Shown here piece after piece: positions 25,517 through 33,644 of a stretch of DNA of 49,520 bases. The stretch is from assembly GCA_030531085.1 (NCBI GenBank), contig JAUNOM010000018.1:1-49520 (forward strand), given 5' to 3'. The number at the start of each line of letters is the position of its first letter. Position 1 is the first letter of the stretch. The translations under genes were made by a program, and so were the position numbers. The notes under the pieces were generated by a model. That model did not search any database. It was not told the origin of the DNA and worked only from the letters and a program-made list of their open reading frames with translations. The DNA comes from Prevotellaceae bacterium. GTDB lineage: Bacteria > Bacteroidota > Bacteroidia > Bacteroidales > Bacteroidaceae.

Positions 25517-26500
25517 TTACTTTTGTGGGTCCCAAGTGTTATTGATGGAGAAAACCTCCTGCACGGTAATCTTTGCGGCCTCCTTCTTGGTTAGCTGCTT
25601 GGCCCATGCGCAGCGTTCCTTTGTCGCCGCTCCCTCACCGCTGTTGTTGTACTCCATGTAACGTGCGGTCTTCTCATTCTCCGGATTGCGCCAGTTGTCC
25701 CAACCCGTAGGGCGGATATGCTTCCCTAACTCACAATTCATGAAAAGGGTGTACGCGTATGGTCTCCAAGGCCTGCCGAGATAGCATTTCTCCACGCCCT
25801 CGTCCGCGATGATGCGGCAGTTGTTGAAAATATAACCGTAGGGCTGGTCTTTTGGCGTGGAGGCCGCAGTGATGTATGAGTTGGACTTGTTCTTGATGAC
25901 GCAGTTCTCGAACCACGCTATGGAAGGGCCGAAAATGAAGTCCGTCGTGCCTTCGATGTAGCAGTCCTTGAAGTACAGGCGCGTGCCCTCCACACCCGTG
26001 TAGATGGTGTCCTGATTTCCCAGGAAGCGGCAGTTGATGAATTTCAACCTGTCGCCTTCCGTGTGCAGCGCCACGGCCTGTCCTAACTTCGCCGCATTGT
26101 TCTCTATCGTTATGTTCTTGATGGTGATGTCGTTTCCCTCTATCTTCAAAGTGTATGTGCGGAAAGTGCCTAACTTACGATTATTAGCCATATTGACATT
26201 GGCGTGGTCGTCGTATGTGATGATGGTGTTGTCACGGTCCTCGCCGCAAATCTCAATGTTGGTGAGGAATGACGGTATGATGAGCTTCTCCTTGTATACA
26301 CCTTTCTTTACGAAGATAACCTTGTGGTATTCCATAAAGGCGCGGCACACTTCTATGGCATCGTCAACAGTTCTGAAATGTCCCGTGCCGTCCCGTGCTA
26401 CAATGATGGTATCGGCGTTGTCCCATGACTTGGGTTTTGTGGCAGCATGGGCGGACACCATGCAGACGGACATAATTAGTAGAAGAAATAGTTTTTTCAT
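25517..26500 (-). CDS. Secreted pectin methylesterase (CE8)
   Basis: This 327-aa protein has a signal peptide (about 1-19) and a right-handed beta-helix pectinesterase domain. All signature motifs are present: GQAVAL with Q141, QDTIY with Q163 and D164, TTDFIFG with D187, YITA, and LGRPW with R243. It removes methyl esters from homogalacturonan, making it accessible to lyases and hydrolases. It is the first gene of a probable unit with the arabinanase and possibly fucO. It starts 61 nt after the rel stop; no consensus promoter was seen, so transcription from rel is possible. Confidence 0.93.
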   Translation of the reverse strand: MKKLFLLLIMSVCMVSAHAATKPKSWDNADTIIVARDGTGHFRTVDDAIEVCRAFMEYHKVIFVKKGVYKEKLIIPSFLTNIEICGEDRDNTIITYDDHANVNMANNRKLGTFRTYTLKIEGNDITIKNITIENNAAKLGQAVALHTEGDRLKFINCRFLGNQDTIYTGVEGTRLYFKDCYIEGTTDFIFGPSIAWFENCVIKNKSNSYITAASTPKDQPYGYIFNNCRIIADEGVEKCYLGRPWRPYAYTLFMNCELGKHIRPTGWDNWRNPENEKTARYMEYNNSGEGAATKERCAWAKQLTKKEAAKITVQEVFSINNTWDPQK

Positions 26501-26561
26501 AGATTTTTGGATAATGGTTTATATTGATAAGTTAGATTTCGGTTTAGTGCAAATGCCGTGG

Positions 26562-28811
26562 TTAGATTCTGTATACCTTCTGCATTCCGTTAATTGTCTC
26601 GAGCTGGGAGATGATATCCCCAAGGTTTGAGTTGTCCCTGACCTTCAGCTCTATCTCCGCACTGAATACTCCATCTTCTGTGTTGGCGGTAATTCTGTGA
26701 ATGTTGACATCAAACAGGTCGGACAGCATTACGGTGACATCCTTCACCATTCCCTTTCTGTCAATTCCCTTCATGGCGATGCGGGTCATGAAGCTCATCT
26801 CGCCCCTCATGTTCCATGTGGCCGCCAGCACCTTCGTCCCGAAGGAGGACTTCATCTTTGCGGCCTCTATACATGAGCGTGAGTGTATCTCAACCTGGTT
26901 GAGATTGTTTATCAGCCCCAGAATCGGGTCGCCGGGAATAGGCATACAGCAGCCGGGGAACTTGTAATACTGTATGTTGTCCTCCGTTATAGTTATCGTC
27001 TGGTTGCGGTCAAAGTCCTTGCCTACGGTTATGTATTTGTTTGCAGGATCATTCTTCGTGCTCTTGGGCTTGACGAACGGAATGAACTTCCTCCATCCCT
27101 TGCCGCGGTGGCTCGCCTTCTGTTTCTTGAACTTATTATATATAATGTCAAGATCGCTCTCGCCAAGCGTGATGTTTCCTTTGGCGATGTCGATGAGCAT
27201 ACGGTCATGCAGCTTGATATTATGCGCCTCGGACAGCTTGTCCATTATGGACGTTGTCAACGTGAGTCCGTTCTGCTCCAACCACGCCGTGAGCTTCTCA
27301 TTTCCTTCTTTTGCCAGCTCCCTGTCACGCTTGCGCAGCAGCGCCTGAATCTTGTTCCTTGCCTTTGCAGTCGTGACAAAGTTGGTCCATATAGGCTGGA
27401 CGTGCTGTGAGTTTGATGTTATGATCTCTACCTGGTCTCCGCCCTTCAGCTTATGTGAAAGGGGCACCAACTTATGGTTTACCTTCGCACCGATGCAGTG
27501 GGTTCCGAGGAATGTGTGTATCTGGAAGGCATAGTCCAGCGCGGTGCAACCTGCGGGCATCGTGATGATGTCACCCTTTGGCGAGAAAACGAAAATCTCT
27601 GACGCGAAAAGGTTGAGCTTTATGGCATCGAGGAAGTCCATTGCGTCGGGCTGTGGGTCGTCCAGAATCTCCTTGATCGTCCTCAGCCATCCGTTCAGCT
27701 CGTCCTCTGCCACGCGCTCCGTGTTCATCGGGTCCTCGTCAGTCTTGTACTTCCAGTGCGCCGCAAATCCCTGCTCCGCAATCTCGTCCATTCTTTCAGA
27801 GCGTATCTGCACCTCTATCCAGCGTCCCTCCTTACTCATCAATGTGACGTGCAGCGCCTGATAGCCGTTGGCCTTAGGGTGCGACAGCCAGTCCCTCAGT
27901 CTGTCGGGATGAGACTGGTAGAGTTTGCACAGCTCCACATAGATATTGAAGCATTCCTTTACCTCATCATCCTTTGTCTTGGGCTTGAAGACGATGCGGA
28001 CTGCAAGAATGTCATATATCTCATCAAACGACACGTGCTTCTTCTGCATCTTGTTCCAGATGGAGTAGGGGCTCTTTATCCGCGCCTTTATCTCGTAGTT
28101 GACACCATTCTTGTCAAGAACCTCTTTGATTGGAGTCGTGAAACTGTCAAAAAGATGCTCACGCTGCTCATGAGTGTACGAAAGTTTCTTCTCTATGGCT
28201 GCGTATACCTCGGGATGCTCATATTTGAATGACAAATCCTCCAGTTCCGTCTTTATCTGATTTAAGCCTAACCTGTTTGCCAGCGGTGCATAGATGAAGA
28301 GCGTCTCTCCAGCTATCTTATACTGTTTTTGTACAGGCTGCTTGTCAAGATGGCGCATATTGTCAAGGCGGTCACATATCTTTATGAGAATGACACGTAT
28401 GTCCTCGCTCATAGTGAGAAGGAGTTTCTTGAAGTTCTCCGCCTGCTCTGACGCCTTGTCGCCGAATATGCCTCCCGCAATCTTTGTCAGGTCGTCTACA
28501 ATCTGCGCAATCTTATCGCCAAAGATGACCTTTATATCATCTATTGTATAGTCACTTTCTTCTATAACGTCATGTAACAATGCCGCACAGATGGAAGTGC
28601 TGCCTAATCCCATTTCCGCTGACACAATTGTGGCAACAGCAATGGGATGCATCATATATGGCTCACCGGAAGGCCTGCGCATATTCTTTGTAGCGTTCAA
28701 AGCGAAGTTGAAAGCTTTTTGTATGACGTCAACTTTCTTACGGTGATTGGATTTTGTGTAATGCTGCAACAGCCTGTTGTAGGCTTCCTGTATTTTCTCT
28801 TCCTCTTCCAT
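26562..28811 (-). CDS. rel: Bifunctional-type RelA/SpoT (p)ppGpp synthetase/hydrolase
   Basis: The 749-aa protein has the full long-RSH layout: HD hydrolase domain (about 40-190), synthetase domain (about 230-360, with RIKSPYSIWNKMQKK, YDILAVRI, GYQALH and EVQIRS), TGS domain (about 390-450), helical and zinc-finger-like region (PGCCMPIPGD), and C-terminal ACT domain. Hydrolase residues H55, H80-D81 and E84 are kept, but the usual D of HDxxED is E85, and DRLHN is DRLDN (150). It controls the stringent response. It closes the par-DUF5683-mltD-rel block typical of this group. Confidence 0.93.
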   Translation of the reverse strand: MEEEEKIQEAYNRLLQHYTKSNHRKKVDVIQKAFNFALNATKNMRRPSGEPYMMHPIAVATIVSAEMGLGSTSICAALLHDVIEESDYTIDDIKVIFGDKIAQIVDDLTKIAGGIFGDKASEQAENFKKLLLTMSEDIRVILIKICDRLDNMRHLDKQPVQKQYKIAGETLFIYAPLANRLGLNQIKTELEDLSFKYEHPEVYAAIEKKLSYTHEQREHLFDSFTTPIKEVLDKNGVNYEIKARIKSPYSIWNKMQKKHVSFDEIYDILAVRIVFKPKTKDDEVKECFNIYVELCKLYQSHPDRLRDWLSHPKANGYQALHVTLMSKEGRWIEVQIRSERMDEIAEQGFAAHWKYKTDEDPMNTERVAEDELNGWLRTIKEILDDPQPDAMDFLDAIKLNLFASEIFVFSPKGDIITMPAGCTALDYAFQIHTFLGTHCIGAKVNHKLVPLSHKLKGGDQVEIITSNSQHVQPIWTNFVTTAKARNKIQALLRKRDRELAKEGNEKLTAWLEQNGLTLTTSIMDKLSEAHNIKLHDRMLIDIAKGNITLGESDLDIIYNKFKKQKASHRGKGWRKFIPFVKPKSTKNDPANKYITVGKDFDRNQTITITEDNIQYYKFPGCCMPIPGDPILGLINNLNQVEIHSRSCIEAAKMKSSFGTKVLAATWNMRGEMSFMTRIAMKGIDRKGMVKDVTVMLSDLFDVNIHRITANTEDGVFSAEIELKVRDNSNLGDIISQLETINGMQKVYRI

Positions 28812-28860
28812 AGTATAGAACCATTTTAGTTTGAGGTAACTTTAAGCCTTAACATATAAA

Positions 28861-30351
28861 TTATTTGACCTTGAGCTTCTTTCCTGCACGTATGTTACTG
28901 CCGGAAATGCCATTGAGCCTCTTGAGTTTTGCAACTGTTGTACCGTTACGCTTTGCTATTCTCTCAAGAGTGTCACCACTCTTAATCGTTACAGTACGTC
29001 CGCCACGGCTGCTACGCTTTTTCCTGCTTGTTCTCTTTGTGGTCTTTTTTGACTTTACAGTGGAACTGCTGCGTGTCTGTCTGTATGCCGGAGCATTATC
29101 ATTGACAACAACAAGGTCACGCTTCATCAAATGATCCACATTATATGCTAAAATGGAGTCCTCATTGGCTATATATTTGGAGATGTATTCAACAGGCAGT
29201 CTGAGATCAGTCGGCTCCGTGTATCCCGTCACAAAATCTCTACGATATTGGGGGTTCAGGGCTCTCAATTCATCCATTTCTATTCCCAATACACTGGAAA
29301 TCTGTTCAAAATGAACATTCTGATACAACATTATCGTATCCGTCTGTACAGGCAGAGTCGCAAGCATAGGACAGATGTTATGCTCACAATAATAGTTCAT
29401 AATATAATTTGCCGCTATAAACGCAGGTACATATCCTCTTGTCTCTGTTGGCAGATAAGGATATATCTGCCAATAATCCTTCACTCCTCCTGCACGCTGT
29501 ATAGCTTTCTGAATATTCATCGGACCGGCGTTATATGCCGCAATAACCAAATTCCAGTCCTCAAATATGGCATACAGGTCACTCAGATAATGCGCTGCGG
29601 CGTATGAGGCCTTTACTGGATCACGTCTCTCGTCTATCATAGAGTTGAGTTTCAAGCCATATCGCTTTCCTGTGGCGGCCATAAACTGCCATAAACCGGT
29701 TGCACCGACTCTGCTGACGGCATTTGGGTTAAGCGCTGATTCTATTACAGGAAGATATTTTAGCTCCAACGGCAGCCCATACACCTCAAGAGCCTGTTCA
29801 AATATGGGCATATAGAAATTGGAGGCGCCAAGCATATAGCTCACCGAGCGTCTCAACTTTCCGCTATACCTGTCTATGAACTTCTGAACAACATCATTCC
29901 ATGGCATCTCCATGGCGGTAGGCATTCTCTTTAAACGGTCTACATATATATCCTGTGAGAATACGGGGTTCACATCACGCATCTTACAGGTTGTATCAAG
30001 TGTAAGGTATTGTTTTGCGTTATATTCCGAGATTGTCTTTTCCATATCGACAATCATACCCTCTGGCACCTCGATGATTTCCTCTTTACCATCCTTGCCG
30101 TTTATGACAATCTCCTCATTGTCACTGTCATAGAAGTCATTTGCCTTGTCGTCGTCTTCACTTTCGACTTCTTCCTCACCATCTTCTTCCTCCTCCTCGT
30201 CATTATCCGTTGTTTTTGGGGAAGCTGTATCATTATCATCCATCCTTTGTGACAAGAAGGTGGAGGCCATAACATTATTTATATAATAAGGTGTTGCGCC
30301 TAAAGCGAATATAGTTAAAATAGCAAATAATTTATTTCTATATATAGTCAT
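28861..30351 (-). CDS. mltD: LysM-containing lytic transglycosylase (MltD-like)
   Basis: The 496-aa protein begins with a signal or anchor segment and has an acidic stretch (about 40-81, runs of D/E). The SLT domain has catalytic E204 (PVIESALNP), GLWQFMAATG and YNAGPMNI. A single C-terminal LysM domain (about 450-496, SGDTLERIAKRNG...AGKKLKVK) is preceded by a Lys/Arg/Ser-rich linker. It cleaves peptidoglycan glycan strands in the periplasm. It lies 27 nt after the DUF5683 gene and 49 nt before rel, in a conserved Bacteroidetes cluster. Confidence 0.9.
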   Translation of the reverse strand: MTIYRNKLFAILTIFALGATPYYINNVMASTFLSQRMDDNDTASPKTTDNDEEEEEDGEEEVESEDDDKANDFYDSDNEEIVINGKDGKEEIIEVPEGMIVDMEKTISEYNAKQYLTLDTTCKMRDVNPVFSQDIYVDRLKRMPTAMEMPWNDVVQKFIDRYSGKLRRSVSYMLGASNFYMPIFEQALEVYGLPLELKYLPVIESALNPNAVSRVGATGLWQFMAATGKRYGLKLNSMIDERRDPVKASYAAAHYLSDLYAIFEDWNLVIAAYNAGPMNIQKAIQRAGGVKDYWQIYPYLPTETRGYVPAFIAANYIMNYYCEHNICPMLATLPVQTDTIMLYQNVHFEQISSVLGIEMDELRALNPQYRRDFVTGYTEPTDLRLPVEYISKYIANEDSILAYNVDHLMKRDLVVVNDNAPAYRQTRSSSTVKSKKTTKRTSRKKRSSRGGRTVTIKSGDTLERIAKRNGTTVAKLKRLNGISGSNIRAGKKLKVK

Positions 30352-30377
30352 TGTTTTATATTGTTGTTGTTTAAGTT

Positions 30378-31115
30378 TCAGAATGTAAGTGCTCCCTGCA
30401 CACCGATAGCGGAATTACTTAGTCCCATCCCTGATGTGACGTTTGGATTGTTGTTGCCGCTACGCTGCGCACCATTTATTATAGCCGGTTGGATACGCAT
30501 ACTAAGATCATCAGAGATGTCAAATTGTGATAAAGACGCATCCACATAGGCATCAATGATGGATAATGCGTAAACACCAAGCATACAGAAGAAACTCAAA
30601 TCTCTCCATCTGCGGTATTTGTCTTTACGTGATTTGAAGATTCCCTTGTAACGTTCTTCGTTTTGTGCATTTATCTGCGACCCTAAATGTAAAAACTGAT
30701 TGTAACTTTTTGTATTAGGATCATCATCCATGATATCAAGATAAGCCTGCGAATAATCCAGATACATCTGATTATTCCATCTCATAGCGTATGCACATCC
30801 CAAGAAGCCACCATATATAATAGGCAGCTTCCAATATTTTCTGTTATATATCTGTCCCGCTCCTGGCAGTACAATGGCCAACCACATGGCTCTTTTAGGG
30901 TCAGGCTTCCATGTAGTCCAGTTTTTTTTCGCCTTCTTCTCTATCTTTGCCAGTTGGTGTTCTTCTGTCTTAGACAATGTCTGCATCTTTATGTCTGTAG
31001 AATCACCATGTGATATAACCAAAGAGTCTTCGCTGCTGGCCTGTGCATGAGTGGCTATCGTTGCCATACAACATACGAGAAACAGTATTGACCTTATATT
31101 TTTTAGGTTCAGCAT
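30378..31115 (-). CDS. DUF5683-type membrane protein
   Basis: The ATG at 31115 (245 aa, MLNLKNIRSILFLVC) gives a clean signal peptide ending near THAQA; a GTG at 31142 would add nine residues. After a charged segment, the motif PDPKRAMWLAIVLPGAGQIYNRKYWKLPIIYGG is typical of DUF5683, with two or three membrane segments. The function is unknown. The gene is regularly found between parB and mltD in Bacteroidetes, suggesting a cell envelope or division-related role. Confidence 0.8.
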   Translation of the reverse strand: MLNLKNIRSILFLVCCMATIATHAQASSEDSLVISHGDSTDIKMQTLSKTEEHQLAKIEKKAKKNWTTWKPDPKRAMWLAIVLPGAGQIYNRKYWKLPIIYGGFLGCAYAMRWNNQMYLDYSQAYLDIMDDDPNTKSYNQFLHLGSQINAQNEERYKGIFKSRKDKYRRWRDLSFFCMLGVYALSIIDAYVDASLSQFDISDDLSMRIQPAIINGAQRSGNNNPNVTSGMGLSNSAIGVQGALTF

Positions 31116-31162
31116 CAGCCCAACTTTATATTTTTCGTTCACACATTGATTAGCATTGTCAT

Positions 31163-32047
31163 TTAAACCTTGTCAAGGAATATAAGTATACGTTCCAGTT
31201 CCTCGTCAGAGGCGAATGGAATGGTGATCTTGCCTTTTCCTTTTGCAGAACAGATCATTTGCACCTTTGTATTGAGTTTTTCAGATATACGGTTTCTCAA
31301 CACTTCATACTCTTCAGGGAGTGATGACTTCCCATGCAGAGTCTTTGTGGCAGTCTTTACATCCTCCCCGTTGTTCAGGATGTTCACCATTTCCTCTACC
31401 TTCCTTACGGAATAGCCATGCTTCATTATTTCTTTAAACAGTCTTATCTGCATGGACGGTGACTCCAATGCCAACAGTGCGCGTGCGTGTCCCATATCTA
31501 TCTCCTTTTTCTGGAGAGCCAACTGTATCAGCGCCGGCAACCTAAGCAGCCTAAGATAATTCGCAATGGCAGCACGGCTCTTACCCACACGTTCTGACAC
31601 CTTCTCCTGTGTCATTCCGTCATTATCTAAAAGATGCTGATAGGCCAGCGCTATCTCTATGGCATTAAGATCCTCTCGCTGGATATTCTCAACCAACGCC
31701 ATCTCCATCACACTCTCATCACTGATGGTGCGTATATATGCAGGTATGGCCTTCAGTCCAGCTATCTGCGATGCCCTCCAGCGCCGCTCACCTGCTATAA
31801 TCTGAAAATGATTATCCTCTACATGTCTTAAAGTTATAGGCTGGACTATTCCTATCTCCCTTATGCTTGACGCAAGTTCCTGAAGCGCCTGCTCATCAAA
31901 TTCCCGTCGTGGCTGATTAGGATTAGCCTCAATAAGTTCTATCGCTATCTCATTTATAGTGGAGGAGCCTTGTGGACGTATTTCTTCCGTTGATATAAGG
32001 GCATCAAGTCCCCTGCCTAAAGCATTGTATTTTTTATGTACAGCCAT
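31163..32047 (-). CDS. parB: Chromosome-partitioning protein ParB
   Basis: This 294-aa ParB/Spo0J-family protein has the CTP-binding N-terminal domain (EANPNQPRREFDEQAL, AGERRWRAS), a helix-turn-helix region (MTQEKVSERVGKSRAAIANYLRLL) and a C-terminal dimerisation segment. It binds parS sites and loads onto DNA as a CTP-dependent clamp. No canonical parS (GTTNCACGTGNAAC type) was seen in this window. It is 69 nt downstream of parA. Confidence 0.95.
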   Translation of the reverse strand: MAVHKKYNALGRGLDALISTEEIRPQGSSTINEIAIELIEANPNQPRREFDEQALQELASSIREIGIVQPITLRHVEDNHFQIIAGERRWRASQIAGLKAIPAYIRTISDESVMEMALVENIQREDLNAIEIALAYQHLLDNDGMTQEKVSERVGKSRAAIANYLRLLRLPALIQLALQKKEIDMGHARALLALESPSMQIRLFKEIMKHGYSVRKVEEMVNILNNGEDVKTATKTLHGKSSLPEEYEVLRNRISEKLNTKVQMICSAKGKGKITIPFASDEELERILIFLDKV

Positions 32048-32116
32048 TATTCTGTTGTTTATATCGTTTTTCTCATGAAATCATCACTGTTGATTATTTC
32101 ATGGACAGCACATTGT

Positions 32117-32896
32117 TCAGTTTGCCTCTCTATTCACTATTTCCTTTGCTAATGCAAGATAATTCTTCGTTCCTGCTGCATCGGCATCGTAAAGTATCAC
32201 GGGTAGTCCGTGACTTGGGCATTCTGACAACTTAACATTTCGTTGTATCACAGTCTTGAATACCAGTTCCTGGAAATGCCTTTTCACTTCATCATAAATC
32301 TGGTTTGCCAGTCTGAGACGGTTGTCATACATTGTAAGGAGGAAACCTTCTATCTCCAGTTTCGGGTTCAGTTTCGTCTTTATTATCTTTATCGTATTAA
32401 GCAGCTTCCCGATTCCCTCAAGTGCGAAATACTCACATTGTACTGGTATAATAACAGACTGCGCAGCTGTCAGAGCGTTTACAGTTATCAATCCGAGTGA
32501 AGGAGAACAGTCTATAAGTATGTAGTCATAGTCCATCCTAATTGGCTCAAGCATATTCTTAAGCACCTTTTCACGTTGAGGAATAGTGAGCATCTCTATT
32601 TCCGCTCCTACCAGATTAATGTGACTTGGGATTATGTCAAGGCCGTTTATATCTGTTGTATAAATGGCATCCCTAACATCTGCGTGGTCAATGATACATT
32701 CGTATAACGAGCATTCCACGTCCTGTATGTCCACTCCAAGCCCACTTGAGGCATTAGCCTGAGGATCTGCGTCTATTACAAGTACTGACTTTTCAAGCGT
32801 AGCGAGTGAGGCGGCAAGGTTTATGGTTGTTGTGGTCTTGCCTACGCCGCCTTTTTGGTTAGCCAGGGCTATGATCTTACCAAGTTTATTGTCCAT
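32117..32896 (-). CDS. parA: Chromosome-partitioning ATPase ParA (Soj)
   Basis: The ATG at 32896 (259 aa, MDNKLGKIIALANQ) is chosen because it places the deviant Walker A box KGGVGKTT at residues 15-22, as in Soj proteins; upstream in-frame residues are not conserved. DADPQANASSG and DCSPSLG are the other ATPase motifs. It works with ParB in origin segregation. It heads the parAB-DUF5683-mltD-rel block, with a probable -7 element (TAACTTTG) at 32979-32986. Confidence 0.95.
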   Translation of the reverse strand: MDNKLGKIIALANQKGGVGKTTTTINLAASLATLEKSVLVIDADPQANASSGLGVDIQDVECSLYECIIDHADVRDAIYTTDINGLDIIPSHINLVGAEIEMLTIPQREKVLKNMLEPIRMDYDYILIDCSPSLGLITVNALTAAQSVIIPVQCEYFALEGIGKLLNTIKIIKTKLNPKLEIEGFLLTMYDNRLRLANQIYDEVKRHFQELVFKTVIQRNVKLSECPSHGLPVILYDADAAGTKNYLALAKEIVNREAN

Positions 32897-32978
32897 TTTT
32901 GTTGCGTTTAGAAAGTTCGCTGGCAACAACACTTGATATGATATTGTCAGCAGACACATTTTGTATACAAAATCATTG

Positions 32979-32986
32979 CAAAGTTA
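32979..32986 (-). promoter_or_regulatory. Probable -7 element for parA
   Basis: TAACTTTG on the minus strand matches TAnnTTTG. No TTG is seen at the standard upstream distance. The start would be near 32973, giving a leader of about 77 nt. Confidence 0.45.
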
Positions 32987-33069
32987 CAAAAAAAGCATGA
33001 GATAACTGCTTTTTTCTTGAATTAATTACATTTTTTATAATAATGACTATGTTTTTAAAAACTTTTTTG

Positions 33070-33077
33070 TACCTTTG
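33070..33077 (+). promoter_or_regulatory. Probable -7 element for tRNA-Arg
   Basis: TACCTTTG matches the -7 consensus and ends 14 nt before the tRNA. The -33 region is A/T-rich without a clear TTG. Confidence 0.5.
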
Positions 33078-33091
33078 CATCCGATTTTAAT

Positions 33092-33163
33092 GCACCCGTA
33101 GTTCAATGGATAGAATGGAAGATTCCGGTTCTTCTGATTAGGGTTCGATTCCCTACGGGTGTA
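33092..33163 (+). tRNA. tRNA-Arg (anticodon CCG)
   Basis: The cloverleaf folds completely. The acceptor stem is GCACCCG with CGGGTGT (first pair G-U), and the D arm is 33101-33116. The anticodon stem is GAAGA/TCTTC with loop TTCCGGT, placing anticodon CCG at 33125-33127. The T arm is TAGGG-TTCGATT-CCCTA and the discriminator is A. The length is 72 nt without an encoded CCA. It reads CGG arginine codons. Confidence 0.95.
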
Positions 33164-33202
33164 CTTTTCATAGTGTAAAGTTTTTAGTCGTGAGAAATCA
33201 TG

Positions 33203-33309
33203 AAAATCAAAGTGTCAGAAAAAAGAATGTTTTTCTGACACTTTGATTTTTCACACCCGCGGAGAATGCCTGTATTTCAAAATTAATTCAACACGGGTGC
33301 GTACAGCGC
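33203..33309. repeat. Dispersed palindromic element (copy 3, opposite orientation)
   Basis: A 21-bp perfect palindrome (arms 33203-33223 and 33230-33250, loop AGAATG, apex A5/T5) is followed by TCACACCCGCGGAGAATGC (CGGAGAATGC at 33260-33269) and ends with GCGTACAGCGC at 33299-33309. These blocks are the reverse complement of those at 20431-20545. Within the palindrome the compensatory change GTCAC to GTCAG is matched on the other arm, so the stem is preserved while the sequence changed. Confidence 0.75.
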
Positions 33310-33386
33310 AATTATGGCGATTTGATTAATTTGCTGATTATAAACACGTTAATTATTTTAGCAATAAATTCAGATAGAAAATAAGT

Positions 33387-33496
33387 GCCAAAAGGATACA
33401 AATTGCACTGCAATCAGATAGCTTTTGCAATGTAATCTGTATCAAATAGCAGTGTAATAACTATCTGATTACTGTATAATCTGCATCAAATTGCAG
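33387..33496. repeat. 22-nt tandem degenerate repeat array (5 units)
   Basis: There are five units at 22-nt spacing starting at 33387, 33409, 33431, 33453 and 33475. The shared pattern is TGTAATCTG, then ATCAAAT or ATAGCTTTT, then GCAG/GCAA. The unit starting at 33409 (TGCAATCAGATAGCTTTT...) closely matches the first unit of the array at 34-55. No coding content is seen in 33164-33644. Confidence 0.7.
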
Positions 33497-33584
33497 ACAG
33501 ACGCACATTTTCCGCTTTTAAGAGGAGTGAAAATGATATATTTTTTCTCCAGAATGCAAAGTTGAGTCGACAATTCCCAAAAAG

Positions 33585-33622
33585 CAAAACGTAAGTAAAA
33601 ATGCCTTTTTACTTACGTTTTG
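33585..33622. terminator. 17-bp perfect hairpin downstream of acyl-CoA synthetase
   Basis: The arms 33585-33601 and 33606-33622 are perfect complements with the loop TGCC. As in the palindromes at 20023 and 33203 the apex is A5/T5. It lies 22 nt past the stop of the minus-strand synthetase gene. It is probably the 3' end of that transcript, although no U-run follows the stem. Confidence 0.6.
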
Positions 33623-33644
33623 TCAAAATCAAGAAAAACAGATT

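Noticed and set aside
31163-32896. parS sites or an origin near parAB
   Set aside because: No GTTNCACGTGNAAC-like palindrome, DnaA-box cluster or dnaA/gidA gene was seen in the window.
33092-33500. Integrated element at the tRNA-Arg gene
   Set aside because: No integrase and no direct repeat of the tRNA 3' end were found; the downstream sequence is short repeats only.
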